17,087 bases of DNA, taken from assembly GCA_947461325.1 (NCBI GenBank), contig CANHLD010000019.1, positions 1-17,087 on the forward strand. Direction: 5' to 3'. The position numbers and the translations under genes are program-made. Shown piece by piece: positions 7,749 through 14,314 of the stretch. This DNA comes from Comamonadaceae bacterium. GTDB taxonomy: Bacteria > Pseudomonadota > Gammaproteobacteria > Burkholderiales > Burkholderiaceae_C. How positions within the stretch are numbered: position 1 is the stretch's first letter; each line of letters opens with the position of its first letter. The notes under the pieces were generated by a model. The model was given only the letters and a program-made list of their open reading frames with translations, ran no database searches and had not been told where the DNA came from.

Positions 7749-8462
7749 TCAGTCAACGGTGTAGCAGGTCTCATCCCGGTGCCATTTCCCTGTGTCTGTG
7801 ACGCACTGGTGCTGAATCAGCTTACGGCTGTTGTCTGAGAGAAAGTAAGAGCGGAACAATGCGTTTCTGTTGGGTACCAAATTCAGGGTGCGGAATATGG
7901 GGCATTCTTCGCTGCGAATGCACCGGTCAAATTGCTTGCTGTTCTCAAACAACTGAATACTGATTCGCCCAGGCGTCAAACTTTTTTCAGTGCCGTATGT
8001 GACTATGCAGGTTTTTGGATCCACAAATTGCAGTTCGGCGAGTTCATTGAAATAGTTCATCTCAGCCACCACCAACTCCAAAAACCAGGGAGCCACAATG
8101 CCTTTGCACTCGTAGTAGTCCAATTTATCTGAGTGGTAAACAATTTCACCCAGCGGCTTTTTGTTTTTATCCAGCATCATCATGGGTTCTTTGCCGGAGT
8201 TGGGCGGACGTGCTTTGGATGCGCGCGGCGCTTCTTCTTTGCCTTCTTTGCTCTCCAAGCCTTCATTCAATACCGACTCGACACGGCGGTTTAATAGGTC
8301 TTCTTCCTTGGTTTTCTCAGCTTGTTTTTTGTCAGGTATGGGGATGAATTTGCTAGAGGGTTTGTCGTCGCTGCAGGCTGCGATCAGCAAAACACTGAGC
8401 AACACAATGCCCACAGCCCGAAGGCTAGAAAGTGTTGAATGCCGGACGAGGATGGATGCCAT
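7749..8462 (-). CDS. Predicted lipoprotein with six-cysteine domain, paralogue of the downstream gene
   Basis: Function unknown. Starting at the ATG at 8462 gives 237 residues with a type II signal peptide ending in the lipobox VLLIAAC (lipidated C30). An upstream in-frame ATG at 8504 would put the lipobox cysteine at residue 44, unusually far, so it is less likely; neither start has a strong Shine-Dalgarno. After the lipobox come Ser/Asp/Lys residues, then a charged linker (about 45-90). The C-terminal domain has cysteines at 119, 152, 181, 187, 220 and 233. Intervals are 33, 29, 6, 33 and 13 residues, against 33, 30, 6, 33 and 13 in the downstream paralogue. Aspartates at +2 and +3 after the lipidated cysteine (C-S-D-D) give no clear membrane sorting call. 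The two genes probably arose by tandem duplication and share a transcript. Confidence 0.82.
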   Translation of the reverse strand: MASILVRHSTLSSLRAVGIVLLSVLLIAACSDDKPSSKFIPIPDKKQAEKTKEEDLLNRRVESVLNEGLESKEGKEEAPRASKARPPNSGKEPMMMLDKNKKPLGEIVYHSDKLDYYECKGIVAPWFLELVVAEMNYFNELAELQFVDPKTCIVTYGTEKSLTPGRISIQLFENSKQFDRCIRSEECPIFRTLNLVPNRNALFRSYFLSDNSRKLIQHQCVTDTGKWHRDETCYTVD

Positions 8463-8601
8463 GGTGCTGATTATCAACTCAAGGTTTGCACGGATAAAAG
8501 TCATTAAATCGTGGCATTGGATTTTTGTTGAAAGATGAATCTCATTTTTTGGAATTTATGAATTAATAAATACTCATTTAACAGGTGAAGTGGATGGTTA
8601 T
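8463..8601. promoter_or_regulatory. AT-rich intergenic region upstream of the lipoprotein pair
   Basis: These 139 bases separate the repeat-protein stop from the lipoprotein start, both on the minus strand. They are visibly AT-rich and include the palindrome ATTTAT-GAATTA-ATAAAT (8554-8571) and two CTCATTT words. The palindrome lacks GC pairs, so it is a poor intrinsic terminator; it could be a protein-binding site. The region is the expected place for the promoter of the six-cysteine genes, but no convincing -35/-10 pair was found. Confidence 0.35.
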
Positions 8602-9531
8602 TTACATAGTGAATTTGATGGAGTACGGATTTTTCATTTTGGACAAAGCAATATCTGCTTTTTTGTTGTCAGCCCGTGAAATTTCCAAAGGTCTGATATT
8701 GCCAATTTGCGTGATGCTAGCGAGCTTTTTATTGCTGCTTGCAATGAAATCGATGTTCTTGGATATGTTGGTGGTGGTGTCGCGAATATTCAAATAAAAC
8801 TCTGTCGCGTATTTGTTGAACAAACCAGACAAGGCTTTGCCTTGCGCTATGTTGGTGGTGATGGCTGAGCCTTTGAATGCTTCAATGCCTGACAGCATGC
8901 CCATGTCATCAAGGGCTTTGAGTCCCAAGTAATTTGAAGCCAGTGCCTGCGTGTCTTCGAAAGGAAGGAATTTAGCTGATTCGGTGGTGGGTTGAACGGT
9001 GGTGGTTTGTGTGCTTGTGGTGGTCGTGCCTGGTGTGGTCGCGGACCCGGACACAATCACTTTTAATTGGGTTTGAATTTCAAATTTACCGTTGACAGAT
9101 TTGCTCCATAACTGGCTGTCCCATGGCGAAATGGTTTGCTTGGCATTCGGGGAGGCTGAGGGAGTCAAAATCATTTTGTTGATTTTGAGATTCAGGTCTC
9201 TGAGTTGGGTCAAGTTGGCATTCAGCGCATCGAAATTGTCAGTCAACACCAATGTGTTGTCAGGTACCTTGATCAGCAATGGACTGTAACTTTTGACCTG
9301 CTCCGAGTTCAAGTTCAATTTATCGTCTGTACTGTTGAATGTGATTTGCGTGATCTGGGCATTGACAGCTTTTAATGCATTCAGGTTGTTTTTGATATTG
9401 GCTGAGCTGTCACTGATGCTGATTTTTAACTTGCTGTTGAGCTTTAATGCAGCCAGTGCCTGGGTCACATTCATGACATTCGGACTTACTTTGTAGGCAC
9501 TGCTAGCGGCACGCATTGAACTGACCTGCAT
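8602..9531 (-). CDS. Repeat-containing protein of unknown function, possibly exported without N-terminal signal
   Basis: Not recognised as a named family. From the ATG at 9531 it is 309 residues; the frame stays open to an ATG at 9885. AGAGGA at 9538-9543 followed by six A residues and ATG is the best ribosome site in the frame, which favours 9531. No signal peptide or membrane segment is seen from any start. The protein seems made of about four degenerate units of 55-65 residues (roughly 36-92, 93-158, 187-246, 247-309). A unit opens with a strand-like stretch and I-x-D, continues with ANIKNNLNAL / DALNANLTQL / TTNISKNIDF, then has a K-I/L-x-x-I-T core. A Thr-rich linker (164-184) splits the pairs. 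Such repeats recall those of large proteobacterial surface or type I-secreted proteins, an inference from memory. Base composition is AT-richer than the catabolic genes, which may mean a different history. Confidence 0.68.
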   Translation of the reverse strand: MQVSSMRAASSAYKVSPNVMNVTQALAALKLNSKLKISISDSSANIKNNLNALKAVNAQITQITFNSTDDKLNLNSEQVKSYSPLLIKVPDNTLVLTDNFDALNANLTQLRDLNLKINKMILTPSASPNAKQTISPWDSQLWSKSVNGKFEIQTQLKVIVSGSATTPGTTTTSTQTTTVQPTTESAKFLPFEDTQALASNYLGLKALDDMGMLSGIEAFKGSAITTNIAQGKALSGLFNKYATEFYLNIRDTTTNISKNIDFIASSNKKLASITQIGNIRPLEISRADNKKADIALSKMKNPYSIKFTM

Positions 9532-9537
9532 TTTTTT

Positions 9538-9543
9538 TCCTCT
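9538..9543 (-). promoter_or_regulatory. Ribosome-binding site that decides the repeat-protein start
   Basis: AGAGGA is followed by AAAAAA and ATG at 9531. The spacing of 6 nt is ideal. The A8 homopolymer (T8 at 9531-9538 on the plus strand) spans the spacer and the A of the start codon. Confidence 0.6.
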
Positions 9544-9780
9544 GGTGGCTTCATAAACGGCAAGAAGTTGCCGCCGCAAGCTCTGACAGACGGCCATTTG
9601 GCGGTTCAACGCCGTTTTTTTGCCGTCCATCTCTTTATGCAATAAGCAAGCCATGGTCAGTTCGTCCATGGCCTGAATACTGCATGTCCTCAAGCTTGCA
9701 GAGGTGTTGACTTCAGAAGTCGGCACATTTGTCGACCTATTGAAGGATGCAGTTTTGTTTAACAGTTGATGGATACAGAT

Positions 9781-9784
9781 AGGA
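9781..9784 (+). promoter_or_regulatory. Ribosome-binding site that selects a GTG start for the outer-membrane protein
   Basis: AGGA lies 8 nt before GTG at 9793. The in-frame ATG at 9769 has no Shine-Dalgarno at a usable distance (the nearest GAAGGA is about 20 nt away). Starting at the GTG also yields a cleaner signal peptide. Confidence 0.65.
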
Positions 9785-9792
9785 AATTTGCC

Positions 9793-10419
9793 GTGAGATT
9801 GAAGCTTTGTTTGTCCTTGGCAGTCCTGTTTATCTCGGGATCGGCCACGGCCCAGTCCAACATGTTTCTGGGATGGAACATCCAAGCTGCGGTGGGCTAC
9901 CAGTCCATCGTACCCACCTTGAATAATTACTTACCCACCAGCAGCGCCTACACAACCAGTCAAGGTTCAAAAGGAATCCCTCTTTTTATCAGCGGCGGCT
10001 ACAGCTGGCCCGTGTCAGAGCGTCAAGTGCTAGGCTGGAGTTACGAGAGAAACCTTTTCAACACCAAACCCGGTTCTCAGACCCATTACAACGGCGCTAC
10101 TTTGTCCTCTGCGAACATGGGGTTCAAAAATCAGTCGCAGCTGTCTTTGGTCTACGGTCAGTTGATTCGCAACGGTTCCATGGTTTATGGCAAAGCCGGT
10201 TATGCCAGCATGGAGACCACGAACGCAGACAGCAATTTCAGCATGGACGGATATGGTCTTGGCGCGGGTTACAAAACCTTCTTGAACCCGTTTCAGTTTG
10301 TGTTTGCTGAATACAACTACACCCGAATGACGGATCAGACCGTTACCAGCGGCGCCAACTCCTTCAATGCCAGTTCAAAAGGCCATGGCGTGTTGATGGG
10401 TTTAGGCTGGCAGTTTTAA
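9793..10419 (+). CDS. Small outer-membrane beta-barrel protein
   Basis: Predicted outer-membrane protein of 208 residues from the GTG at 9793 (an ATG at 9769 would add eight residues). The N terminus is a classic Sec signal peptide, M-R-L-K-L-C-L-S-L followed by a hydrophobic core and SATAQ with cleavage near residue 20-21. The mature part alternates polar and hydrophobic/aromatic residues in strand-like stretches (LFISGGYSWPV, QLSLVYGQLI, VYGKAGYASM, GYGLGAGYKTF, FVFAEYNYTRM, GVLMGLGWQF) and ends in phenylalanine, the BamA recognition signature of outer-membrane barrels. Size and pattern suit an eight-stranded barrel of the opacity / OmpA-like barrel superfamily. No cysteine is left in the mature protein. 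It diverges from the repeat-protein gene and its stop codon directly abuts the convergent GST stop. The precise role (adhesion, permeability or other) cannot be read. Confidence 0.78.
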   Translation: MRLKLCLSLAVLFISGSATAQSNMFLGWNIQAAVGYQSIVPTLNNYLPTSSAYTTSQGSKGIPLFISGGYSWPVSERQVLGWSYERNLFNTKPGSQTHYNGATLSSANMGFKNQSQLSLVYGQLIRNGSMVYGKAGYASMETTNADSNFSMDGYGLGAGYKTFLNPFQFVFAEYNYTRMTDQTVTSGANSFNASSKGHGVLMGLGWQF

Positions 10420-11139
10420 TCAGCGTTTTTCGTACTGACCTTTGCCAAACAAAGTTTCCATGGCTTTTTTGTCGTTTTGCAAAGGCTTGCGTAAATCTGC
10501 CAACACCGCGCAACCGCGGATCACCGCCGGTCTGCGGTCAATCATGTCAAACCAGTCTTTGAGACGCGGATAGTCAGCCCAGTCTATGCCTTGGTTTTTC
10601 CAATTTCGTAGCCAAGGGTAAATGGCCATGTCGGCAATGCTGTAGGTGTTGCCTGCGATGAATTTTCCCAAGGCCAGTTGCTTGTCCATGACGCCGTACA
10701 AGCGTTTGGCTTCATTGGTGTAACGGTCAACTGCATAAGGTATTTTTTCCGGCGCATATTGGCGGAAATGGTGGTTTTGCCCGAGCATGGGACCCACACC
10801 ACCCATTTGGAACATCAGCCACTGCAGCACTTCAAATTTCGCCCGGTCTGACTTGGGTAAAAACTTGCCTGTTTTGGCAGCCAAGTACAACAAAATCGCA
10901 CCGGATTCGAACAGGCTGATGGGTTTGCCATCCGGCCCGACCGGATCGACCAGCGCGGGGATTTTGTTGTTTGGGCTGATGGTCAAAAACTCAGGCGTGA
11001 ACTGTTCGCCTTGCCCGATGTGAATTGGGTGAGCCAGCCAGTCACGTCCGAGCTTAAAGCCGCATTCCTCCAACATGATATGGACTTTGTTGCCGTTCGG
11101 TGTCGGCCACGAGTACACATCGATCATGTGTTGGTTCAT
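10420..11139 (-). CDS. Nu-class glutathione S-transferase, YfcG/YghU type disulfide-bond oxidoreductase
   Basis: Glutathione-dependent cytosolic enzyme. E. coli YfcG shows disulfide reductase and peroxidase activity rather than classical conjugation. At 239 residues it is slightly longer than YfcG. The thioredoxin-fold domain shows PTPNG (12-16, holding the Thr/Asn pair that replaces a catalytic cysteine or tyrosine), the cis-proline motif NNKIPALVD (57-65) and ESGAILLYL (78-86). The helical domain carries the subfamily stretch GGVGPMLGQNHHF (113-125) and NTYSIADMA. The start could be 11139 or the fifth codon (11127, MIDVYSW, as in E. coli); both lack a good Shine-Dalgarno. It lies 2 nt after the acyl-CoA dehydrogenase stop, so it belongs to that operon. 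This suggests a detoxifying or redox role tied to the same substrate, an inference. Confidence 0.9.
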   Translation of the reverse strand: MNQHMIDVYSWPTPNGNKVHIMLEECGFKLGRDWLAHPIHIGQGEQFTPEFLTISPNNKIPALVDPVGPDGKPISLFESGAILLYLAAKTGKFLPKSDRAKFEVLQWLMFQMGGVGPMLGQNHHFRQYAPEKIPYAVDRYTNEAKRLYGVMDKQLALGKFIAGNTYSIADMAIYPWLRNWKNQGIDWADYPRLKDWFDMIDRRPAVIRGCAVLADLRKPLQNDKKAMETLFGKGQYEKR

Positions 11140-11141
11140 GA

Positions 11142-12404
11142 TCAGCTGCCGCGCGTGATGGGCATGTCCACTTCTTGCGGCATGGTGGCGATGTGGCGAG
11201 CCAATTCCAGCTTGGCGATGGAATTGCGGTGCACTTCATCCGGGCCGTCAGCCAGACGCAGCGTACGCTGGTGGGCGTAGGCATAGGCCAAGGGGAAGTC
11301 GTCGCTGACGCCACCGGCACCATGGGCTTGAATCGCCCAGTCGATGATTTGGGTGGCCATCACAGGTGCGATCACTTTGATCATGGCGATTTCGGTTTTG
11401 GCGATTTTGTTGCCAACCGTGTCCATCATGTAAGCCGCTTTGAGCGTCAGCAAACGCGCTTGCTCGATCATGATGCGCGACTCGGCGATGCGCTCGTGCC
11501 ACACGCCTTGTGAAGACAGCACTTTGCCGAAAGCGGTGCGGCTGTTGAGGCGTTTGCACATGAGTTCGAGTGCGCGTTCGGCGCAACCGATGGTGCGCAT
11601 GCAATGGTGAATGCGGCCAGGGCCTAAGCGGCCTTGGGCGATTTCAAAACCACGGCCTTCTCCGAGCAACAAATTGCCAACCGGTACGCGCACGTTTTTC
11701 AGCAACACTTCCATGTGTCCGTGAGGCGCATCGTCGTAGCCGAACACGCTCAAGGGGCGCAACACTTCCACACCCGGTGAATTCGCAGGCACGATGATCA
11801 TGCTTTGCTGTGAATGGCGCGGCGCGTCAGGGTCGGTTTTGCCCATGACGATGTAAACCGCACAACGCGGGTCGCCAGCACCTGAGGACCACCACTTGCG
11901 GCCGTTGATCACGTAGTGATCACCTTCGCGTCGGATGGAGCACTGGATATTGGTGGCATCCGATGAGGCCACATCAGGCTCGGTCATCAAAAACGCAGAA
12001 CGAATGTCGCCGCGCAGCAAAGGCTCTAACCACTGGTCTTTGAGTTCTTCGCTGGCGTAGCGCTCGAAGGTTTCCATGTTGCCGGTGTCAGGCGCAGAGC
12101 AGTTGAACACCTCGGCGGCAAAAGGCACACGCCCCATGATTTCGCACATCGGTGCATATTCCAGATTGCTCAGGCCTTCGGGTGCGCGTTTGCTGTGAGG
12201 CAAAAACAAATTCCACAAACCAGCCTTGCGAGCCAGCGGTTTGAGTTCTTCAACAATTTTGGTGGGAATCCAAGGGTTGCCAGCCGCACGGTTGTCGGCT
12301 ATTTCTTGGAAGAACCGTTTTTCATTAGGGTAAATGTGCTCGTCCATGAATGCGATCAAGCGCGCCTGCATGTCTTTGACTTTGTCGGTGTAATCGAAAT
12401 TCAT
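11142..12404 (-). CDS. Acyl-CoA dehydrogenase of the ACAD10/11 type (LvaC-like)
   Basis: FAD-dependent acyl-CoA dehydrogenase fold, 420 residues, cytoplasmic. Motifs: MTEPDVASSDATN (140-152) at the FAD/substrate site, GRKWWSSGAGDPRC (168-181), PLSVFGYDD (217-225), GEGRGFEIAQGRLGPGRIHH (248-267), the helical C-terminal domain with DWAIQAHGAGGVS (355-367), and LRLADGPDEVHR (382-393). In this last motif the usual catalytic glutamate of YEGT is replaced by D386, as in animal ACAD10/11. That subgroup and bacterial LvaC act with an APH-fold kinase on 4-hydroxyacyl-CoAs, turning the phosphorylated intermediate into a 3-hydroxyacyl-CoA. The kinase gene lies immediately upstream, 33 nt away. GGAG at 12411-12414, 6 nt before the ATG, fixes the start. 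The substrate chain length is unknown; short-chain hydroxy acids and longer lipid-derived ones are both possible. Confidence 0.92.
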   Translation of the reverse strand: MNFDYTDKVKDMQARLIAFMDEHIYPNEKRFFQEIADNRAAGNPWIPTKIVEELKPLARKAGLWNLFLPHSKRAPEGLSNLEYAPMCEIMGRVPFAAEVFNCSAPDTGNMETFERYASEELKDQWLEPLLRGDIRSAFLMTEPDVASSDATNIQCSIRREGDHYVINGRKWWSSGAGDPRCAVYIVMGKTDPDAPRHSQQSMIIVPANSPGVEVLRPLSVFGYDDAPHGHMEVLLKNVRVPVGNLLLGEGRGFEIAQGRLGPGRIHHCMRTIGCAERALELMCKRLNSRTAFGKVLSSQGVWHERIAESRIMIEQARLLTLKAAYMMDTVGNKIAKTEIAMIKVIAPVMATQIIDWAIQAHGAGGVSDDFPLAYAYAHQRTLRLADGPDEVHRNSIAKLELARHIATMPQEVDMPITRGS

Positions 12405-12437
12405 AGTGTTCTCCGGTTAATCTGTCGTATAAAAAAC

Positions 12438-13520
12438 TCATTGGCGACGTGCAAACAACCAGGCCAGTTCAGCCATGGGTCGTGCGCCCGCGCCTGAAGC
12501 CTTGGCTTGTGCGCTGGAAGCTGTGCCATCTTCAACGCGTTTGGCAATGCCTTGCAAAATCGCGGCGATGCGAAACATGTTGTAGGCGAGGTAAAAATTC
12601 CAGTCTTTTTTTAACTCCGCCAGCGTGGTGATGCCGCTTCGTTTGCAATACAAATCGATGTATTCATCTTCCAGCGGAATGCCCAAAGCATCGTGGTCCA
12701 GACCGCCAATGCCACGGAAACTGCCCGGCGGGATATGCCAAGACATGCAGTGGTAACTGAAGTCTGCCAACGGGTGTCCCAAAGTGGAGAGTTCCCAGTC
12801 CAGCACCGCCAGAATGCGCGGTTCATCGGCATGAAAAATCATATTATCCAAACGGAAATCGCCATGCACGATGCAGGTGATGTCGGCGCGGGCGCTATCG
12901 GGCATGTTCGCTGGCAGCCAGTCCATCAGCTTGTCCATTTCTTCAATCGGCTGCGTCACCGAGGCCCGGTATTGCTTGCTCCAGCGCCCGATCTGGCGGT
13001 CAAAGTAATTGCCGGGTTTGCCGAAATTTTCCAAACCCTGCGCTTTGTGGTCTACCGCATGCAAGGCCGCGATGACACGGTTCATTTCAAGGTAAATGTC
13101 TCGTCGTTGCTCGCGTGTCATGTCGGGCAAGGCTTGGTCCCACAGTACTCGGCCTTGCACAAACTCCATCACATAAAAAGCGCGCCCGATGACTGATTCG
13201 TCTTCGCAAAGCACATGCATGTGCGCCACCGGCACGCCCGTGCCTTGCAGGCCGCGCATGACAGCAAATTCACGCTCAATCGCGTGAGCAGAAGGCAGCA
13301 GCTTGGCGACCGGGCCTGGCTTGGCACGCATCACATAGCTTTTGGATGGTGTGATGAGTTTGTAAGTTGGATTGGATTGGCCGCCTTTGAACATTTCTAC
13401 TTGCAAAGGACCTTGGAACCCCTGCATGTGGGATGACAACCAAGTCTGTAAAGCTGCGACATCAAAGCTGTGCGAGTCACTGACTTCGCGCGTGCCGACA
13501 AAATTGTCAAAGTTGCTCAT
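12438..13520 (-). CDS. APH-fold phosphotransferase, ACAD10/11 kinase-domain type (LvaA-like)
   Basis: Kinase of the aminoglycoside-phosphotransferase fold, proposed to phosphorylate the hydroxyl of a 4-hydroxyacyl-CoA. Starting at 13520 gives 360 residues. GGAG (13528-13531) lies 7 nt upstream and overlaps the regulator's stop, so an ATG at 13538 inside the regulator gene is less likely. Motifs: the nucleotide-binding glycine stretch FKGGQSNPTY (44-53), probable ATP lysine K67 in VMRAKPGP, E83 in AIEREF, the catalytic loop VHGDFRLDN (218-226, D221) and the metal-binding VLDWELSTLGHPLADF (239-254, D241). These match the N-terminal domain of vertebrate ACAD11 and, by gene neighbourhood, LvaA. 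Antibiotic resistance is unlikely, because the homoserine/aminoglycoside kinases lack the WELSTLGHP stretch and this gene sits with an acyl-CoA dehydrogenase. It starts 4 nt after the Crp/Fnr gene ends. Confidence 0.9.
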   Translation of the reverse strand: MSNFDNFVGTREVSDSHSFDVAALQTWLSSHMQGFQGPLQVEMFKGGQSNPTYKLITPSKSYVMRAKPGPVAKLLPSAHAIEREFAVMRGLQGTGVPVAHMHVLCEDESVIGRAFYVMEFVQGRVLWDQALPDMTREQRRDIYLEMNRVIAALHAVDHKAQGLENFGKPGNYFDRQIGRWSKQYRASVTQPIEEMDKLMDWLPANMPDSARADITCIVHGDFRLDNMIFHADEPRILAVLDWELSTLGHPLADFSYHCMSWHIPPGSFRGIGGLDHDALGIPLEDEYIDLYCKRSGITTLAELKKDWNFYLAYNMFRIAAILQGIAKRVEDGTASSAQAKASGAGARPMAELAWLFARRQ

Positions 13521-13524
13521 GTGT

Positions 13525-14241
13525 TTACTCCGCTGCACTGATTTTCATCAGTGCCTCCCGGTTGCGAATGACCAGACCACCCGGTTCTATGCGAATGGCT
13601 TCTTCGCGTTCCATGGCCTTGAGTTCTTGGTTGACCCGTTGACGGGATGCGCCCACCAGTTGTGCCAGTTCCTCTTGCGCCAGATGCAGTCCTATGCGCA
13701 CTTCCTCGCCGTGGTTGAGTGACGGCACACCGTAACTGCGCGCCAAATGCAGCAACTGTTTGGCCAAACGTGCACGCAGCGGCAAGGTATTGAGGTCTTC
13801 CACCAGACCGAATAACTGGCGTATGCGTCTGGCTTGCAAACGCAACATGGCTTGGTAGAACTCGACGTGCGTCGACAAAATTCTCTCGAAGTCGTGCCTG
13901 GCCACACACAAAATGGTGGTGTCGCCATGCGCGTAAGCATCGTGTGTGCGGCTGTCGCCATCCAGAATGGCCACATCGCCAAACCAAATGCCGGGCTCGA
14001 CATAGGTGAAGGTGATTTGTTTGCCCGACAGCGAGGTTGAACTGACCCGAACCGCTCCTTTGGCACAGGCAATCCATTCTTCGGGCGTGTCGCCGCGTGC
14101 AGCAATGAGGTCGCCATCTTTGAGTCTTCTGACGTATGCGCATCGAAGTATGTCGTGCCGTAATGAGGGTGAAAGTGAAGAGAACCAGCGCCCAGCGTTC
14201 ACTGCTTCGCGCTCTTCAATGTTAAGTATGGGCTCGTCCAT
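13525..14241 (-). CDS. Crp/Fnr family transcription regulator
   Basis: A 238-residue regulator. Residues about 20-135 form a cyclic-nucleotide-binding-like beta roll with FGDVAILDGDSRTH (87-100); R98-T99 occupies the place of CRP Arg82-Ser83, and D89 the place of CRP Glu72, so binding of a cyclic nucleotide or another small ligand is possible. The dimerisation helix spans about 127-160. The C-terminal winged helix has LAQEELAQLVGASRQRVNQE (187-206), a Crp-type recognition helix carrying S-R-Q-R-V. No cluster of N-terminal cysteines is present, so an FNR-type iron-sulfur sensor is excluded. The gene sits inside the catabolic operon, 73 nt after the crotonase and 4 nt before the kinase, suggesting it controls that operon. 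A 73-nt upstream gap could hold an internal promoter. The effector and DNA site are not identifiable. The start has only a weak ribosome site. Confidence 0.9.
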   Translation of the reverse strand: MDEPILNIEEREAVNAGRWFSSLSPSLRHDILRCAYVRRLKDGDLIAARGDTPEEWIACAKGAVRVSSTSLSGKQITFTYVEPGIWFGDVAILDGDSRTHDAYAHGDTTILCVARHDFERILSTHVEFYQAMLRLQARRIRQLFGLVEDLNTLPLRARLAKQLLHLARSYGVPSLNHGEEVRIGLHLAQEELAQLVGASRQRVNQELKAMEREEAIRIEPGGLVIRNREALMKISAAE

Positions 14242-14314
14242 CGTCTGTCTTGTTAGTGACCTGTAGGTTGAAAATTGTCTCCGGTGTGACCAGAGGGCGA
14301 GTGAGGAAAAGTGA

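Larger units (their letters stand above)
9532..9792. promoter_or_regulatory. Divergent intergenic region between the repeat protein and the outer-membrane protein
   Basis: With the starts chosen here, 261 bases lie between the two divergent genes, the largest gene-free gap in the window. It remains open in the minus frame up to 9885, with ATGs at 9669, 9654 and elsewhere, so part of it may encode an N-terminal extension of the repeat protein; that extension has no signal peptide and its ATGs lack good Shine-Dalgarno sites. A tiny plus-strand frame at 9747 (11 codons) overlaps the outer-membrane gene leader. No firm promoter was placed. Confidence 0.35.

Noticed and set aside
7138..7764. Plus-strand open frame of 208 codons opposite the six-cysteine genes
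   Set aside because: It is antisense to a gene with a clear signal peptide and conserved cysteines, has no ribosome site, and its composition looks like a reverse-strand shadow.
12438..13520. Aminoglycoside resistance gene
   Set aside because: The APH fold is shared, but the motifs and the neighbouring ACAD place it with ACAD10/11-type kinases.
13517..14143. Minus-strand open frame of 208 codons in another frame of the Crp/Fnr gene
   Set aside because: The Crp/Fnr frame has recognisable cNMP and helix-turn-helix motifs; the other is Arg/His-rich shadow sequence.
14279..14295. Imperfect dyad CTCCGGT-GTG-ACCAGAG upstream of the Crp/Fnr gene as an operator
   Set aside because: It has a central mismatch and a 3-nt centre, and does not match TGTGA-N6-TCACA or TTGAT-N4-ATCAA; chance is likely.
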